From: Haloglycomyces albus DSM 45210
GTDB taxonomy: Bacteria; Actinomycetota; Actinomycetes; Mycobacteriales; Micromonosporaceae
Direction: 5' to 3'
Length of the DNA stretch: 64,000 bases
NCBI RefSeq assembly: GCF_000527155.1
Contig: NZ_AZUQ01000001.1
Coordinates: forward strand, 607,891 to 671,890
Part shown: in pieces, positions 8,412 through 16,465 of the stretch
How positions within the stretch are numbered: position 1 is the stretch's first letter
Layout: each line of letters opens with the position of its first letter
The notes under the pieces: model-generated
Told to the model about the DNA's origin: nothing
What the model saw: only the letters and a program-made list of their open reading frames with translations
The model's database searches: none
Translations under genes and position numbers: made by a program

Positions 8412-8780
8412 TTACTCGGTGATGTGGTCGCGGTTGTCACAGTTCTGGTCGAGCGACGGGCTCACGGCCACGTTGCCGCCACAGATCTGCCAGTGAGCGG
8501 CGCTCGAGATGTCCAGGTTGCCCACTGAGACTTCACCGGCGTCTACACCGGACTGAGGTCCTTCACCGATGTGGTCACGGTTGTCACAGTTCTGCCCGTA
8601 GGACTGGGCGAAGGCGTTGATGCCACAGATCTGCCAGTGAGCGGCGCTCGAGGCGTCGACGTTCAGCAGGCTGACGTTACCGGCGTCGACGCCGGAGTTC
8701 TCGCCCGCCATGGCCGGAGCGGCAATACCGAGAGCGGCTACACCAGCAGCGGCGGCAGCGGAAGTAACAATCTTGCGCAT
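8412..8780 (-). CDS. Small secreted protein with two HWQICG...QNCDN modules, first copy
   Basis: A 122-residue exported protein starting MRKIVTSAAAAAG with a signal peptide ending near APAMAGE. The mature part is nearly all two modules: SGVDAGNVSLLNVDASS then HWQICGINAFAQSYGQNCDN, followed by SGVDAGEVSVGNLDISS then HWQICGGNVAVSPSLDQNCDN, ending DHITE. AAGGAA lies ten bases before the ATG. Only 25 bp separate its stop from the start of the next module protein, which suggests co-transcription or recent duplication. The repeats are so close at DNA level that the same 13-20 base words recur several times in 8.0-8.7 kb. Confidence 0.82.
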   Translation of the reverse strand: MRKIVTSAAAAAGVAALGIAAPAMAGENSGVDAGNVSLLNVDASSAAHWQICGINAFAQSYGQNCDNRDHIGEGPQSGVDAGEVSVGNLDISSAAHWQICGGNVAVSPSLDQNCDNRDHITE

Positions 8781-8805
8781 GTTGTCTGTTTCCTTCGTTT
8801 TAGGA

Positions 8806-9669
8806 TCAGTGGGCGGAGGCCCACGCGATTTTTCTGACAATGTCGGCACTTGACCGTGCGCGACGTACTGCTCTGTCGATGACGGATGGAATGAACACGA
8901 GTGTCTTCACATCAATCAGCGATGCCACAGTCATATCCGAATAGGACTGAACTCGTTTTGACATGACTCGTGCGCGGCTGGGAGTCCGACTGTTCACACC
9001 CGCCCGTGCGACTGTTGTGAGCGTTGCGTCCTCAGAGGTCGTCAAGTGGGTACGTGAGTCCCTCGGCGGTGCGACTCTCCTCCGAGTCCGCGTTCCCGAT
9101 ATAAGCCACTCAGCGACCCATGCCATGGGTCGAGCGTGACCGTGGGAATCACTGTCTGCGACAGTGGAGACGACAATGGCGATCGCGGGTTCCAGGTTCC
9201 TGGAGGACCCTGTATACACATTGCCGTCCAAGTCAATGTTCAATGACGTTGTCAGTACCGTGTCGACGCTGGGTTCGCGTCGCAGGTACGGTCGTAGAGA
9301 AAATCCGCCGTGTGCGTCAGAGGCGACCGGTTCAGAAACCGACGACGAGAATCGCGCCCGACCGTGGCCAGACACCCAGTGAACAGACCGAATTCCATGC
9401 GCCTCAAGCTTGTGGCTGCACCGGTGTCGCACAGCCGCCATTTCGGCCAGAATATGGTTGGCAAGCCCAGAGTGGAACTCACTTGACCGTTCACTGATCG
9501 CACGGGACATGGCGATCGATTTCGTTTCGGCACCGATTTCACCGACTGCGTTGGCGTCACACTCAAGGCGATCGGTACGGAACGAAGTCGAAACGATACT
9601 CCTCGGTCGGTACGCGACGCTGTGCCGCCTCGCGCCACATTCAACGCGCCATTGACCGTGGTGAACCAT
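8806..9669 (-). CDS. Hypothetical protein upstream of the module cluster
   Basis: A possible 287-residue protein of unknown function. The best argument for it is the ribosome binding site: AAAGGAGG sits 5-12 bases before the ATG at 9669, one of the strongest in the window. Its stop lies 25 bp before the first module gene, in the same direction. The protein is Arg-, Ser- and Thr-rich, has no signal peptide, no membrane segment and no motif I recognise; codon use is less biased than in neighbouring genes. It could be a regulator or assembly factor for the module proteins, a decayed gene, or spurious. No other frame in this stretch is better. Confidence 0.45.
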   Translation of the reverse strand: MVHHGQWRVECGARRHSVAYRPRSIVSTSFRTDRLECDANAVGEIGAETKSIAMSRAISERSSEFHSGLANHILAEMAAVRHRCSHKLEAHGIRSVHWVSGHGRARFSSSVSEPVASDAHGGFSLRPYLRREPSVDTVLTTSLNIDLDGNVYTGSSRNLEPAIAIVVSTVADSDSHGHARPMAWVAEWLISGTRTRRRVAPPRDSRTHLTTSEDATLTTVARAGVNSRTPSRARVMSKRVQSYSDMTVASLIDVKTLVFIPSVIDRAVRRARSSADIVRKIAWASAH

Positions 9670-9958
9670 TCCGCCTCCTTTCCTTTGATCGCAGTGACAT
9701 TCCGACGAATTCACTCGGTCCTCATCGAACCGCTTAGGGCGTTGTGCCCCTTGCACTAAATAGAACGAACCACGGGAAAAGGGGGATACGGCTGAAATAG
9801 GATTTTTTGGCGCATAATAGGTGAAATCTCCTCTTGTCGTTTAAACATCGCCCACCACCTGGGGTTTCGCCGGCGATCCTCGTGCCCGAGGGTGGCGATG
9901 CGATTACAGAATATGTTGTATTCCACAACCACACGTGTCGGGCGTATAACACGACAAA

Positions 9959-9995
9959 GGCGGTCGTGAGCCCAGAAATTCGACTCACGACCGCC
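9959..9995 (-). terminator. Hairpin after the secreted protease gene
   Basis: Perfect 12-bp stem GGCGGTCGTGAG / CTCACGACCGCC with a 13-base loop, 50 bp beyond the protease stop codon. Confidence 0.65.
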
Positions 9996-10045
9996 CTAAA
10001 GGGACTGTATTGGATCAGTAAACGGACGTTACCTGATTTTGCCGC

Positions 10046-11317
10046 CTAGATATGATCCTTGATCTCCGGATAGATCAGGTGCGAGCTGACACCCGAATTG
10101 GGGCATCCCCCGAAATGATGTAGCGCGACGACCTTATGCGATTGACTCGACAGCACCGGCGACCCGGAGGAGCCGAACTCGGTGTCGCAGTAATAGGCCA
10201 CGTCCGTGCCCTCGATGTAGCCGTCATACCCGACCCCCGAGACAACGCAGTTACCGCCGTCAGAGGACGATTCCACCGCGATTTCCGTCGGTCGCCCACC
10301 CGGATGCTGCGGGATGTAGATCTCCTCTCCACGTCGCGTCCTGTCCTTCTCCAATTCGAGATGGCCGAGGTCGTCGACGGCGGAGAAGTCGCTGACCGAG
10401 AACAGGGTGTAGTCCAGGTTCCGATTGGTCTTGATGACCGACTGACCTCGCACCTTTGTCGGAGTCCGAGGAGTCGTATTGGTACACGAACGACAGTCGT
10501 AGTCGAACCACACCTCGGTCCGTTTGGCCTCCCAATCCTGACTGAAACAGTGATTGTTGGTCAGCAGGCGATTGCGCTCGCTGACCTTGAAGGCGGTGCA
10601 GAGGACGGTACCGTCGACCAACAGTCTGGCGACGGGATCGGTCTGTCGCACCATGGTGGGATGGCTGTCCTCATAGCACGGTGCGGGACGTCGATCGACC
10701 GTGCCGCAGTTGCTTTCCGGGCTACGGGTGGAAGCGGCGTGATCGAGCATGATGTCGTCGATCGCTTTCCGGCCGTATCCGTAGGCGACCTCGTCGATTG
10801 AGACGCCCAGATCCTTCGGAGTCACCGACGGCTCGTGGACCGACAACTCCACCAGGGCCCGATCGCCCGTCACCGACATCGCCCAATCGTCGACGACCGT
10901 TTCGGTATAGGTGTGCACCTCCGAACGGTCCGGATTGTAGACGGTCAGCGAATCGCCGTCCATGAGCGCCAATTTTTCGAAATGCACCTTGACGTAGGAG
11001 GCGCCTTCCTCAACGAATTCCAGTACCCGGTTTCCATCGGAGTACTCGTCATAGTCCAGAGACTTATCGACCGAAATCCTTTCTCCGACCTGGATGACGG
11101 AGGAGAGGGCGTCGTCGACCTCCACCGAGTCCACCGAATCGGTGATCCGCTCTCCCACAGCCACATCGAATCCGAGACGAAGGGCCACAGCGTTCGGAGT
11201 CACCGTCACTGCCACGATCAGAGCCACGACCGCCGCAAGCGAAGAGACAACTATCTTTCTCCTCCGACGGCGCGACGAGCTCGGCGTGGACCCGGTTCCA
11301 GGTATCTGTGAAGGCAC
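10046..11317 (-). CDS. Secreted trypsin-like serine protease
   Basis: A 423-residue extracellular endopeptidase. After an Arg-rich N-terminus (RRRRRK) there is one hydrophobic signal or anchor segment, then a propeptide-like region of about 150 residues and a chymotrypsin-fold catalytic domain. The triad is visible: His256 in LLTNNHC, Asp302 in NLDYTL and Ser384 in FGSSGSP, the last resembling glutamyl-endopeptidase and other bacterial S1 proteases. Eight or more cysteines in the catalytic half suggest disulfides. GTG at 11317 is preferred because AAGGGGGAG lies just before it; an ATG ten codons upstream has no such site. Candidate substrates nearby are the module proteins, but this is only proximity. 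Confidence 0.87.
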   Translation of the reverse strand: MPSQIPGTGSTPSSSRRRRRKIVVSSLAAVVALIVAVTVTPNAVALRLGFDVAVGERITDSVDSVEVDDALSSVIQVGERISVDKSLDYDEYSDGNRVLEFVEEGASYVKVHFEKLALMDGDSLTVYNPDRSEVHTYTETVVDDWAMSVTGDRALVELSVHEPSVTPKDLGVSIDEVAYGYGRKAIDDIMLDHAASTRSPESNCGTVDRRPAPCYEDSHPTMVRQTDPVARLLVDGTVLCTAFKVSERNRLLTNNHCFSQDWEAKRTEVWFDYDCRSCTNTTPRTPTKVRGQSVIKTNRNLDYTLFSVSDFSAVDDLGHLELEKDRTRRGEEIYIPQHPGGRPTEIAVESSSDGGNCVVSGVGYDGYIEGTDVAYYCDTEFGSSGSPVLSSQSHKVVALHHFGGCPNSGVSSHLIYPEIKDHI

Positions 11318-11407
11318 AATCTCCCCCTTGACACGATGATGATTCATCGGTTCAACGATTCACTGAGGCCTGGGTTACTTGACGCGACGACTTTTCACCC
11401 ATACGAA

Positions 11408-11445
11408 AACGGGTGCGACGACTGGGAGGAGTCGCCGCACCCGTT
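11408..11445 (-). terminator. Terminator of the maltose transport operon
   Basis: AACGGGTGCGACGACT pairs with AGTCGCCGCACCCGTT around a GGGAGG loop with one internal mismatch. It lies 41 bp after the malG stop codon. Confidence 0.75.
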
Positions 11446-11485
11446 ACGGTCCCGCCCGAGCCGAACTGGACGGTCTGTGCCGGTG

Positions 11486-12367
11486 CTAGCCCTTCACGGC
11501 TCCGCCGGTCAATCCGGAGACGATATAGCGCTGCAGGCTGAGGAAGATGGTGACGGTCAATACCGAGGCCAATAGCGTTCCCACGGCGAACATGCCGCGA
11601 TAACTCTGATCGGCGTGCTCCCCCACCATTGTTTTCAGTCCCAAAGCCAGCGTCCATTCGCTGCGGTCGGTCAAGAAGACCGACGCCAACACGAAGTCGT
11701 TCATGGTGCCCACAAAGGCGAGGATGCCGGAAATGGCGATGATCGGCGCCGCCAGAGGCAGGATCACCCGGAAAAAGATCTGGGCGTGGCTGGCACCGTC
11801 GATACGCGCCGCTTCGTCCAACTCCTTGGGAATCGTGTCGAAGAATCCCTTCATCAGCCAGGTGGAAACGCCGAGAGCACCACCCATGTACACCATCAGA
11901 AGGCCCAGCCGGGTATTGAGGCCCATGGCCGGGTAGTAATCGCCGATATTGCTGAACAGAATGTACAACGCCACCATGGCAAGGAAGGCGGGGAACATCT
12001 GAATCAGCAAGAGAAACAGCAGATACGGGCGGCGCCCACGAAATCGGAAACGACTGAACGCGTATGCCGCCAGCGAGGACACCAGAATCGAGAGAAACGC
12101 CGCCGTACAGGCGATGACGATTGTGTTTCCATACCATTCCAGGAAGGGCGTCTGCGGATCGCTGAACAGCCGCTTGAAACTGATGAGGCTGAACCCGTTG
12201 GGCATCAGGCTTTCCGACGGCAGGGTGCCCTTGGGATTGAACGCTCCCACCACAATGTAGAGAATCGGAATCAGGGCGTACAGACACACCACTACGGCCA
12301 CGGCATGGCGCCAACCGTTGGTTTTGAGCCATTTGCGGAACGGCGGCTTGTTAGTCGTACGGCTCAC
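11486..12367 (-). CDS. malG: Maltose/maltodextrin ABC transporter permease MalG
   Basis: A 293-residue inner-membrane permease of the carbohydrate uptake-1 family, partner of MalF in importing maltose or maltodextrin. It has six hydrophobic segments and the EAA loop that contacts the ATPase (ELDEAARIDGASHAQIFFRV, about residues 190-210). The start codon overlaps the malF stop by four bases, so the genes are translationally coupled. Third gene of malE-malF-malG. No ATPase gene follows; a MsiK-type ATPase at 50.4 kb is the likely energy source. Confidence 0.9.
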   Translation of the reverse strand: MSRTTNKPPFRKWLKTNGWRHAVAVVVCLYALIPILYIVVGAFNPKGTLPSESLMPNGFSLISFKRLFSDPQTPFLEWYGNTIVIACTAAFLSILVSSLAAYAFSRFRFRGRRPYLLFLLLIQMFPAFLAMVALYILFSNIGDYYPAMGLNTRLGLLMVYMGGALGVSTWLMKGFFDTIPKELDEAARIDGASHAQIFFRVILPLAAPIIAISGILAFVGTMNDFVLASVFLTDRSEWTLALGLKTMVGEHADQSYRGMFAVGTLLASVLTVTIFLSLQRYIVSGLTGGAVKG

Positions 12368-13935
12368 TGGAACACCTCTTCTTGCTTAGCGGTGAAGCGG
12401 AACATCGCCGCCGACATCGTCGCCACGATGAGGAAGATAAAGATACTGATGGCTGCGGCGAAACCGTAATCCGGATTCACACCTTCGAACGCCATACGGT
12501 ACGTATAGCTGATCAACAGGTCGGTGCCACCGACCTCGTCGCCCACCCGCAAGGGATGACCACCGGTGGTCAGGATGATGGCGTTGATGTTGTTGAAGTT
12601 GAAGGCGAACGCCGAGATCAACAGAGGAGTCAGCGATACCAGCAGCAGTGGCAGGGTGATCGAACGGAACGCCCGGAAGCCGCTCGCTCCGTCGATACGG
12701 GCCGCCTCCAGAGTGTCGCTGGGGAGAGCTTGCAAGGCCCCCAACGAAATCAAGAACATGTACGGGAATCCGAGCCATAGATTGATGAACAGCACCATGA
12801 AACGCGCCGTCCACACTCCGGACAGCCAGTTGACGTCCCACCCCAAGGCGTTGTTGATCAGGCCGTATTCATTGTTGAACATCTGCTCCCACACCATGAA
12901 CATCCCAAACGCCGGCATCGCGTACGGCAGGATCATGATCGTGCGATAGAGCTTGGTGCCCTTCATGTCCGGTTTGTTCAACGCCATGGCACAGGCCAGG
13001 CCCAACATGAACGTCAGCAGTACCGAACCGGCGGCGAAACCGACGTTCCAGAGGAATACCCGAGCGAAGGGATTACGGATGTCGGGATCGGTAAAGACCT
13101 TGGTGAAGTTGTCCAGGCCCACATTGACCTTCCAACCCGCCAAGGCGCGTTGCCCGTCCTCGTTGTAGAAGGCACCGCGATCGTTGTTCGCCGTCCACAC
13201 TTCCCCGGTGGCGGAGTCGGTGATGCAATCGCATTCGGCATCGTAGCTTCGACTGGAGGTGCCTTCAAAGGCGGTGAAGCCCTGCACGTTGATGCCGCCA
13301 CCGTCATCGGTGGGCACGGCGATGGCCTCCACTTCGTCGATTCGCTCGTTGACCTCGGTCTTCGGCCAGATCCGATAGCCTTCGGCATCGGTGATGCGCC
13401 CCTCCGCGTCCACGTCCGTTTCCGAATCGGGGAGAGAGTCGAGGCCCTCGTTGTCCCCCACCCACCGACTGTCGTCGGCGGTATTGGTGAGCAACAAGGC
13501 GAGGTCGCCCTCACTGGACTCCCCCACGGCGTACAGATACGTCGGTGAATCAGGGTCGCGTTGGAGCCCGGCGGCGATGGTGGCGTCGATGGCTCCGTCT
13601 TTATCGAGTCGGTGACCGTCACCGTAATTGGTGACGGCGGTCGTGGCGGTCATGATGACCGGGACGATCTGGAAGAACAGAAGCAGAAGCGTTCCCGGAA
13701 CCAGGTATTTGAGGGGTATGAAGCGACGTTGCAGGTAAACGTAGTAGACAATAGCTACTACGGCCGCTTCGACGATCAGCCAACCCCAGGCCTGTTTGCT
13801 GATCAATGGCAGTGCGGCCCAGACAGCCAGGGCCGTTGCCAGACCAAGTGCGGCGATTTTGAGAAGGGCTCCGCTGACGGTCGTGCTGGCGCGGGCTGTC
13901 TGAGCCACAGCCGAAGTCTCAGTGCGCTTGGTCAT
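12364..13935 (-). CDS. malF: Maltose/maltodextrin ABC transporter permease MalF
   Basis: A 523-residue permease, long because of a large extracytoplasmic insertion. Three hydrophobic segments lie in the first 120 residues, then a loop of about 170 hydrophilic residues rich in Asp and Glu, then the conserved permease core with the EAA loop (LEAARIDGASGFRAFRSITL). Such an insertion is typical of MalF and contacts the binding protein. The loop contains a Cys pair (DAECDCITD). It follows malE by 17 bp and overlaps malG by 4 bp, consistent with one transcript. Confidence 0.9.
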   Translation of the reverse strand: MTKRTETSAVAQTARASTTVSGALLKIAALGLATALAVWAALPLISKQAWGWLIVEAAVVAIVYYVYLQRRFIPLKYLVPGTLLLLFFQIVPVIMTATTAVTNYGDGHRLDKDGAIDATIAAGLQRDPDSPTYLYAVGESSEGDLALLLTNTADDSRWVGDNEGLDSLPDSETDVDAEGRITDAEGYRIWPKTEVNERIDEVEAIAVPTDDGGGINVQGFTAFEGTSSRSYDAECDCITDSATGEVWTANNDRGAFYNEDGQRALAGWKVNVGLDNFTKVFTDPDIRNPFARVFLWNVGFAAGSVLLTFMLGLACAMALNKPDMKGTKLYRTIMILPYAMPAFGMFMVWEQMFNNEYGLINNALGWDVNWLSGVWTARFMVLFINLWLGFPYMFLISLGALQALPSDTLEAARIDGASGFRAFRSITLPLLLVSLTPLLISAFAFNFNNINAIILTTGGHPLRVGDEVGGTDLLISYTYRMAFEGVNPDYGFAAAISIFIFLIVATMSAAMFRFTAKQEEVFQ

Positions 13936-13952
13936 CGTCTCACTTTCGGGGG

Positions 13953-15239
13953 TTACTCGGCTTTTTGAGATTCGACTTGTTCACGTACCACCTGAGCAGC
14001 GGTCTCGGCTGCTTCTTCACCGGTAGACGCTCCGTCGACCGCGTCGGCGATGGCACGCCCCAGCGGCTCCCAAACGGCTCCCATGGCGGGAATGTTCGGC
14101 ATGGGGATGGCGTCCTCACCGGCGGCGGCAAAGCCGGCGGCCACATCGTTGCCGTCCGTGTAGCTCTCGGCGGCCTCCAAGTGGGCGGGGACGCGGTTAC
14201 CGTCCACGGCCAGGATGTCGATGAATTCCTCGTCCATCAATGCGGTGGTGACGAAGTCAAGCGCGGTGGCCTTGTTGTCGCCCTCCGGGTTGACATAGAA
14301 GCCTTGAGCCCCGAGGAAGGGAGCGGCGGGCTCCTGACCGTCGAAACCGGGGATGGCGCCGACCTCGAAGTCGACTCCGGCATCACGAACGGTGTTGATG
14401 GCCCAGGGCCCGGAGATCAGGTAAGGCGCATCGCCTTCGGTGAACAGTTCGAAGGCGTTCTCGTGGTTCACCGAGGTGGAGAGAACGTCGTCCGCCCCCA
14501 GTTCAGCGAACTTCTCCAAGGCGTCGATGCCGCCCTGGGAGTCGATACCGATGTCATCGGCGTCGAACCCTTCACTGGGGTCGTATCCGAACAGGTAGCC
14601 GCCCATGGACGAGTACAGCGGATACGCGTGGTAGGGATCGCCGTCCTTGCCTTGCGGCACGATCAAACTGCGATCGGTACCGGCGGCCTCGGCGTCGGCC
14701 AGAAGGTCGTCGAAGGTCTCGGGCTGCTCGGGCGCCAGTTCGGTGTTGCGGATGAGCCCCAGATTCTCTACGGCATATGGGAAACCGTAAACCTGCCCGT
14801 CCACCGTATAGGCGCTGACGGCCGTGGAGTTGATCGCGTCGCGCTGCTTGTCGTCGAGGAAGATCGGTTCGGCCCCTCCGGCGGAGACGAGCGCACCGGC
14901 CCAGTCGGGAGCCCCTACGACGATATCGGGGCCCTCGTCCTGTTCGATGGCGGCAAGGTAGGACTCTTGCAGTTCTTCGGCGTATTCCTTGACTTCGACG
15001 TCGATATTGTAATCGGCCTGCACGGCCTCAATGGCGTCGTTGATGATCGGCCCTTGAGTTTCGTCGGCCCAGATGACGAGTTCCTGACCGTCGAAGTCGG
15101 TCCCCTCGTCACTTGAGTTGGAGTCGTCGTCGCCTCCTCCGCACGCCGAAGTGGCGAGCAGGGCGGAGGCGGCGATCCCCGCGCCCCAGGCACGCGGATG
15201 GAACAGAAGTGGGGTGCTTGTGGTTTGCTTTCGCTGCAT
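13953..15239 (-). CDS. malE: Maltose/maltodextrin-binding lipoprotein MalE
   Basis: A 428-residue extracytoplasmic sugar-binding protein (family 1). The signal peptide ends at a lipobox-like TSAC followed by a Gly/Asp/Ser-rich linker (GGGDDDSNSSDEG). Family features include LVIWADETQGP near the mature N-terminus, FPYAVENLGLIRN and the C-terminal WEPLGRAIADAVDGA helix. First gene of the malEFG operon, divergent from the LacI-type regulator gene, with several operator-like repeats in between. Cyclic or linear maltodextrin preference cannot be decided from sequence. Confidence 0.9.
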   Translation of the reverse strand: MQRKQTTSTPLLFHPRAWGAGIAASALLATSACGGGDDDSNSSDEGTDFDGQELVIWADETQGPIINDAIEAVQADYNIDVEVKEYAEELQESYLAAIEQDEGPDIVVGAPDWAGALVSAGGAEPIFLDDKQRDAINSTAVSAYTVDGQVYGFPYAVENLGLIRNTELAPEQPETFDDLLADAEAAGTDRSLIVPQGKDGDPYHAYPLYSSMGGYLFGYDPSEGFDADDIGIDSQGGIDALEKFAELGADDVLSTSVNHENAFELFTEGDAPYLISGPWAINTVRDAGVDFEVGAIPGFDGQEPAAPFLGAQGFYVNPEGDNKATALDFVTTALMDEEFIDILAVDGNRVPAHLEAAESYTDGNDVAAGFAAAGEDAIPMPNIPAMGAVWEPLGRAIADAVDGASTGEEAAETAAQVVREQVESQKAE

Positions 15240-15267
15240 GGGTTCAGTCTCTCCTCATTGAGATCAT

Positions 15268-15298
15268 CCTTGCGGCCGCTTCAAGGAACACCGCAAGG
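15268..15298. promoter_or_regulatory. Candidate MalR operator near malE
   Basis: CCTTG-N9-CAAGG (15268-15286) overlaps a perfect 8-bp inverted repeat CCTTGCGG / CCGCAAGG (15268-15275 and 15291-15298). It lies 29-59 bp before the malE start. CTTG...CAAG half-sites fit LacI-family operators controlling maltose genes in streptomycetes. Confidence 0.5.
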
Positions 15299-15380
15299 TG
15301 TATCTTCGCAGGCTAATTAAGATATCCACACCACATGCGTGAATGTCTCGTGTAATTGACATTACCCACACCATCAAAAT

Positions 15381-15440
15381 GTTGCAAGTACTGGAAATCT
15401 TTGCAACCAAATTGTTAACAACTTTCAGATACGCTACTCT
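15381..15440 (+). promoter_or_regulatory. Promoter and candidate auto-operators of the LacI-type regulator
   Basis: GTTGCAA (15381-15387) and TTGCAAC (15401-15407) form an inverted repeat 13 bp apart; TTGCAA recurs on both sides. The palindrome TTGTTAACAA (15412-15421) contains a plausible -35 hexamer TTGTTA, 17 bp before a TACTCT -10 box (15435-15440). The -10 box is seven bases before the ATG, so the transcript is probably leaderless and a bound repressor would block it. Confidence 0.5.
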
Positions 15441-15447
15441 GGAAACC

Positions 15448-16443
15448 ATGCGCCTACGACTCACCGATGTTGCTGAACAGGCCGGCGTCAGCGAAGCGAC
15501 CGTCTCCCGGGTCCTCAACAACAAACCCGGAGTTGGCACTCGCACCCGGAACAACGTGCTGACCGCCCTCGACGTTCTGGGTTACGAACGTCCGCCCACT
15601 CTCCGGCGGCATGCCGTCGGCCTCATCGGACTGATCGTCCCCGAACTCGACAACCCCATCTTTCCCCTCTACGCCCAGACGATCACCACGGTCCTCTCCG
15701 GCTCCGGCTACACGCCGGTACTCTGCACCCAATCCCCCAGCGGGGTCAGCGAGGACGAATACATCGACATGCTGACCGAGCGCGGAGTCGCCGGAATCAT
15801 GTTCGTCTCCGGGCTCAATTCCGATACCCACGCCGAGGTGGATCGCTATCACGAACTCATCGACAAGAATCTCCCCTTGGCCTTCATCACCGGACAGCCC
15901 AAGGGCATCGACGCCCCGACCTTCAGCGCCGACGACACGCACGCGGCCCGCACTGCCGTGGAACATCTCGTCAGCCTGGGGCACAGCGATATCGGGCTCA
16001 TCTCCGGACCGGAAAAATTCTGGCCGGTCAAACGCAAGATCGAAGGCTACCAACAGGGCATGCGCGACATCGGCCCCGAGCGGATCGAGTTGACCCTCTT
16101 CAGCGAGCAGGGTGGCTACGCCGCCGCCGAACGGCTACTGGACAAGGGAGTGACCGGCATACTCTGCGGCTCGGACATGATGGCCCTGGGTGCCGTCCGC
16201 GCGGCCCAAAACCGGGGCCTGTCGGTCCCCGGGGACGTATCGATTGTCGGCTACGACGACTCACCCCTCATCTCCCACACCTCTCCGTCACTGACGACTC
16301 TGCGGCAACCGGTGCGTGACATTGCCACCGCCGCCACCCGCGCGCTCCTCGAAGCCATCGACGGAGCCTCCACTCCGACAGCGGAGTACCTCTTTCGCAC
16401 CGAACTCATCGTTCGTTCCTCAACCGGCGCACCGCGCACGTAA
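15448..16443 (+). CDS. malR: LacI-family regulator of the maltose locus
   Basis: A 331-residue repressor. Residues 3-26 form the helix-turn-helix and hinge (LTDVAEQAGVSEATVSRVLN, then NKPGV), followed by the periplasmic-binding-protein-like effector domain (GLIVPELDNP, VSIVGYDDSPL near the end). Its position between the divergent malE operon and the alpha-glucosidase gene indicates control of both by a maltodextrin-related ligand. The ATG at 15448 begins the canonical LacI N-terminus; longer in-frame starts would add non-conserved residues. The gene name is by analogy with Streptomyces MalR. Confidence 0.85.
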   Translation: MRLRLTDVAEQAGVSEATVSRVLNNKPGVGTRTRNNVLTALDVLGYERPPTLRRHAVGLIGLIVPELDNPIFPLYAQTITTVLSGSGYTPVLCTQSPSGVSEDEYIDMLTERGVAGIMFVSGLNSDTHAEVDRYHELIDKNLPLAFITGQPKGIDAPTFSADDTHAARTAVEHLVSLGHSDIGLISGPEKFWPVKRKIEGYQQGMRDIGPERIELTLFSEQGGYAAAERLLDKGVTGILCGSDMMALGAVRAAQNRGLSVPGDVSIVGYDDSPLISHTSPSLTTLRQPVRDIATAATRALLEAIDGASTPTAEYLFRTELIVRSSTGAPRT

Positions 16444-16465
16444 CCTCCAGAAAGGACACTCCGGT

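Noticed and set aside
7934-8780. Possible CRISPR-like or non-coding direct repeats
   Set aside because: The repeated DNA words are codons of tandem protein modules in frame with signal peptides; no regular spacers exist and no cas genes are near.
13965-15116. 383-codon open frame antisense to malE
   Set aside because: Shadow of malE with repetitive Gly/Val content and no ribosome binding site.
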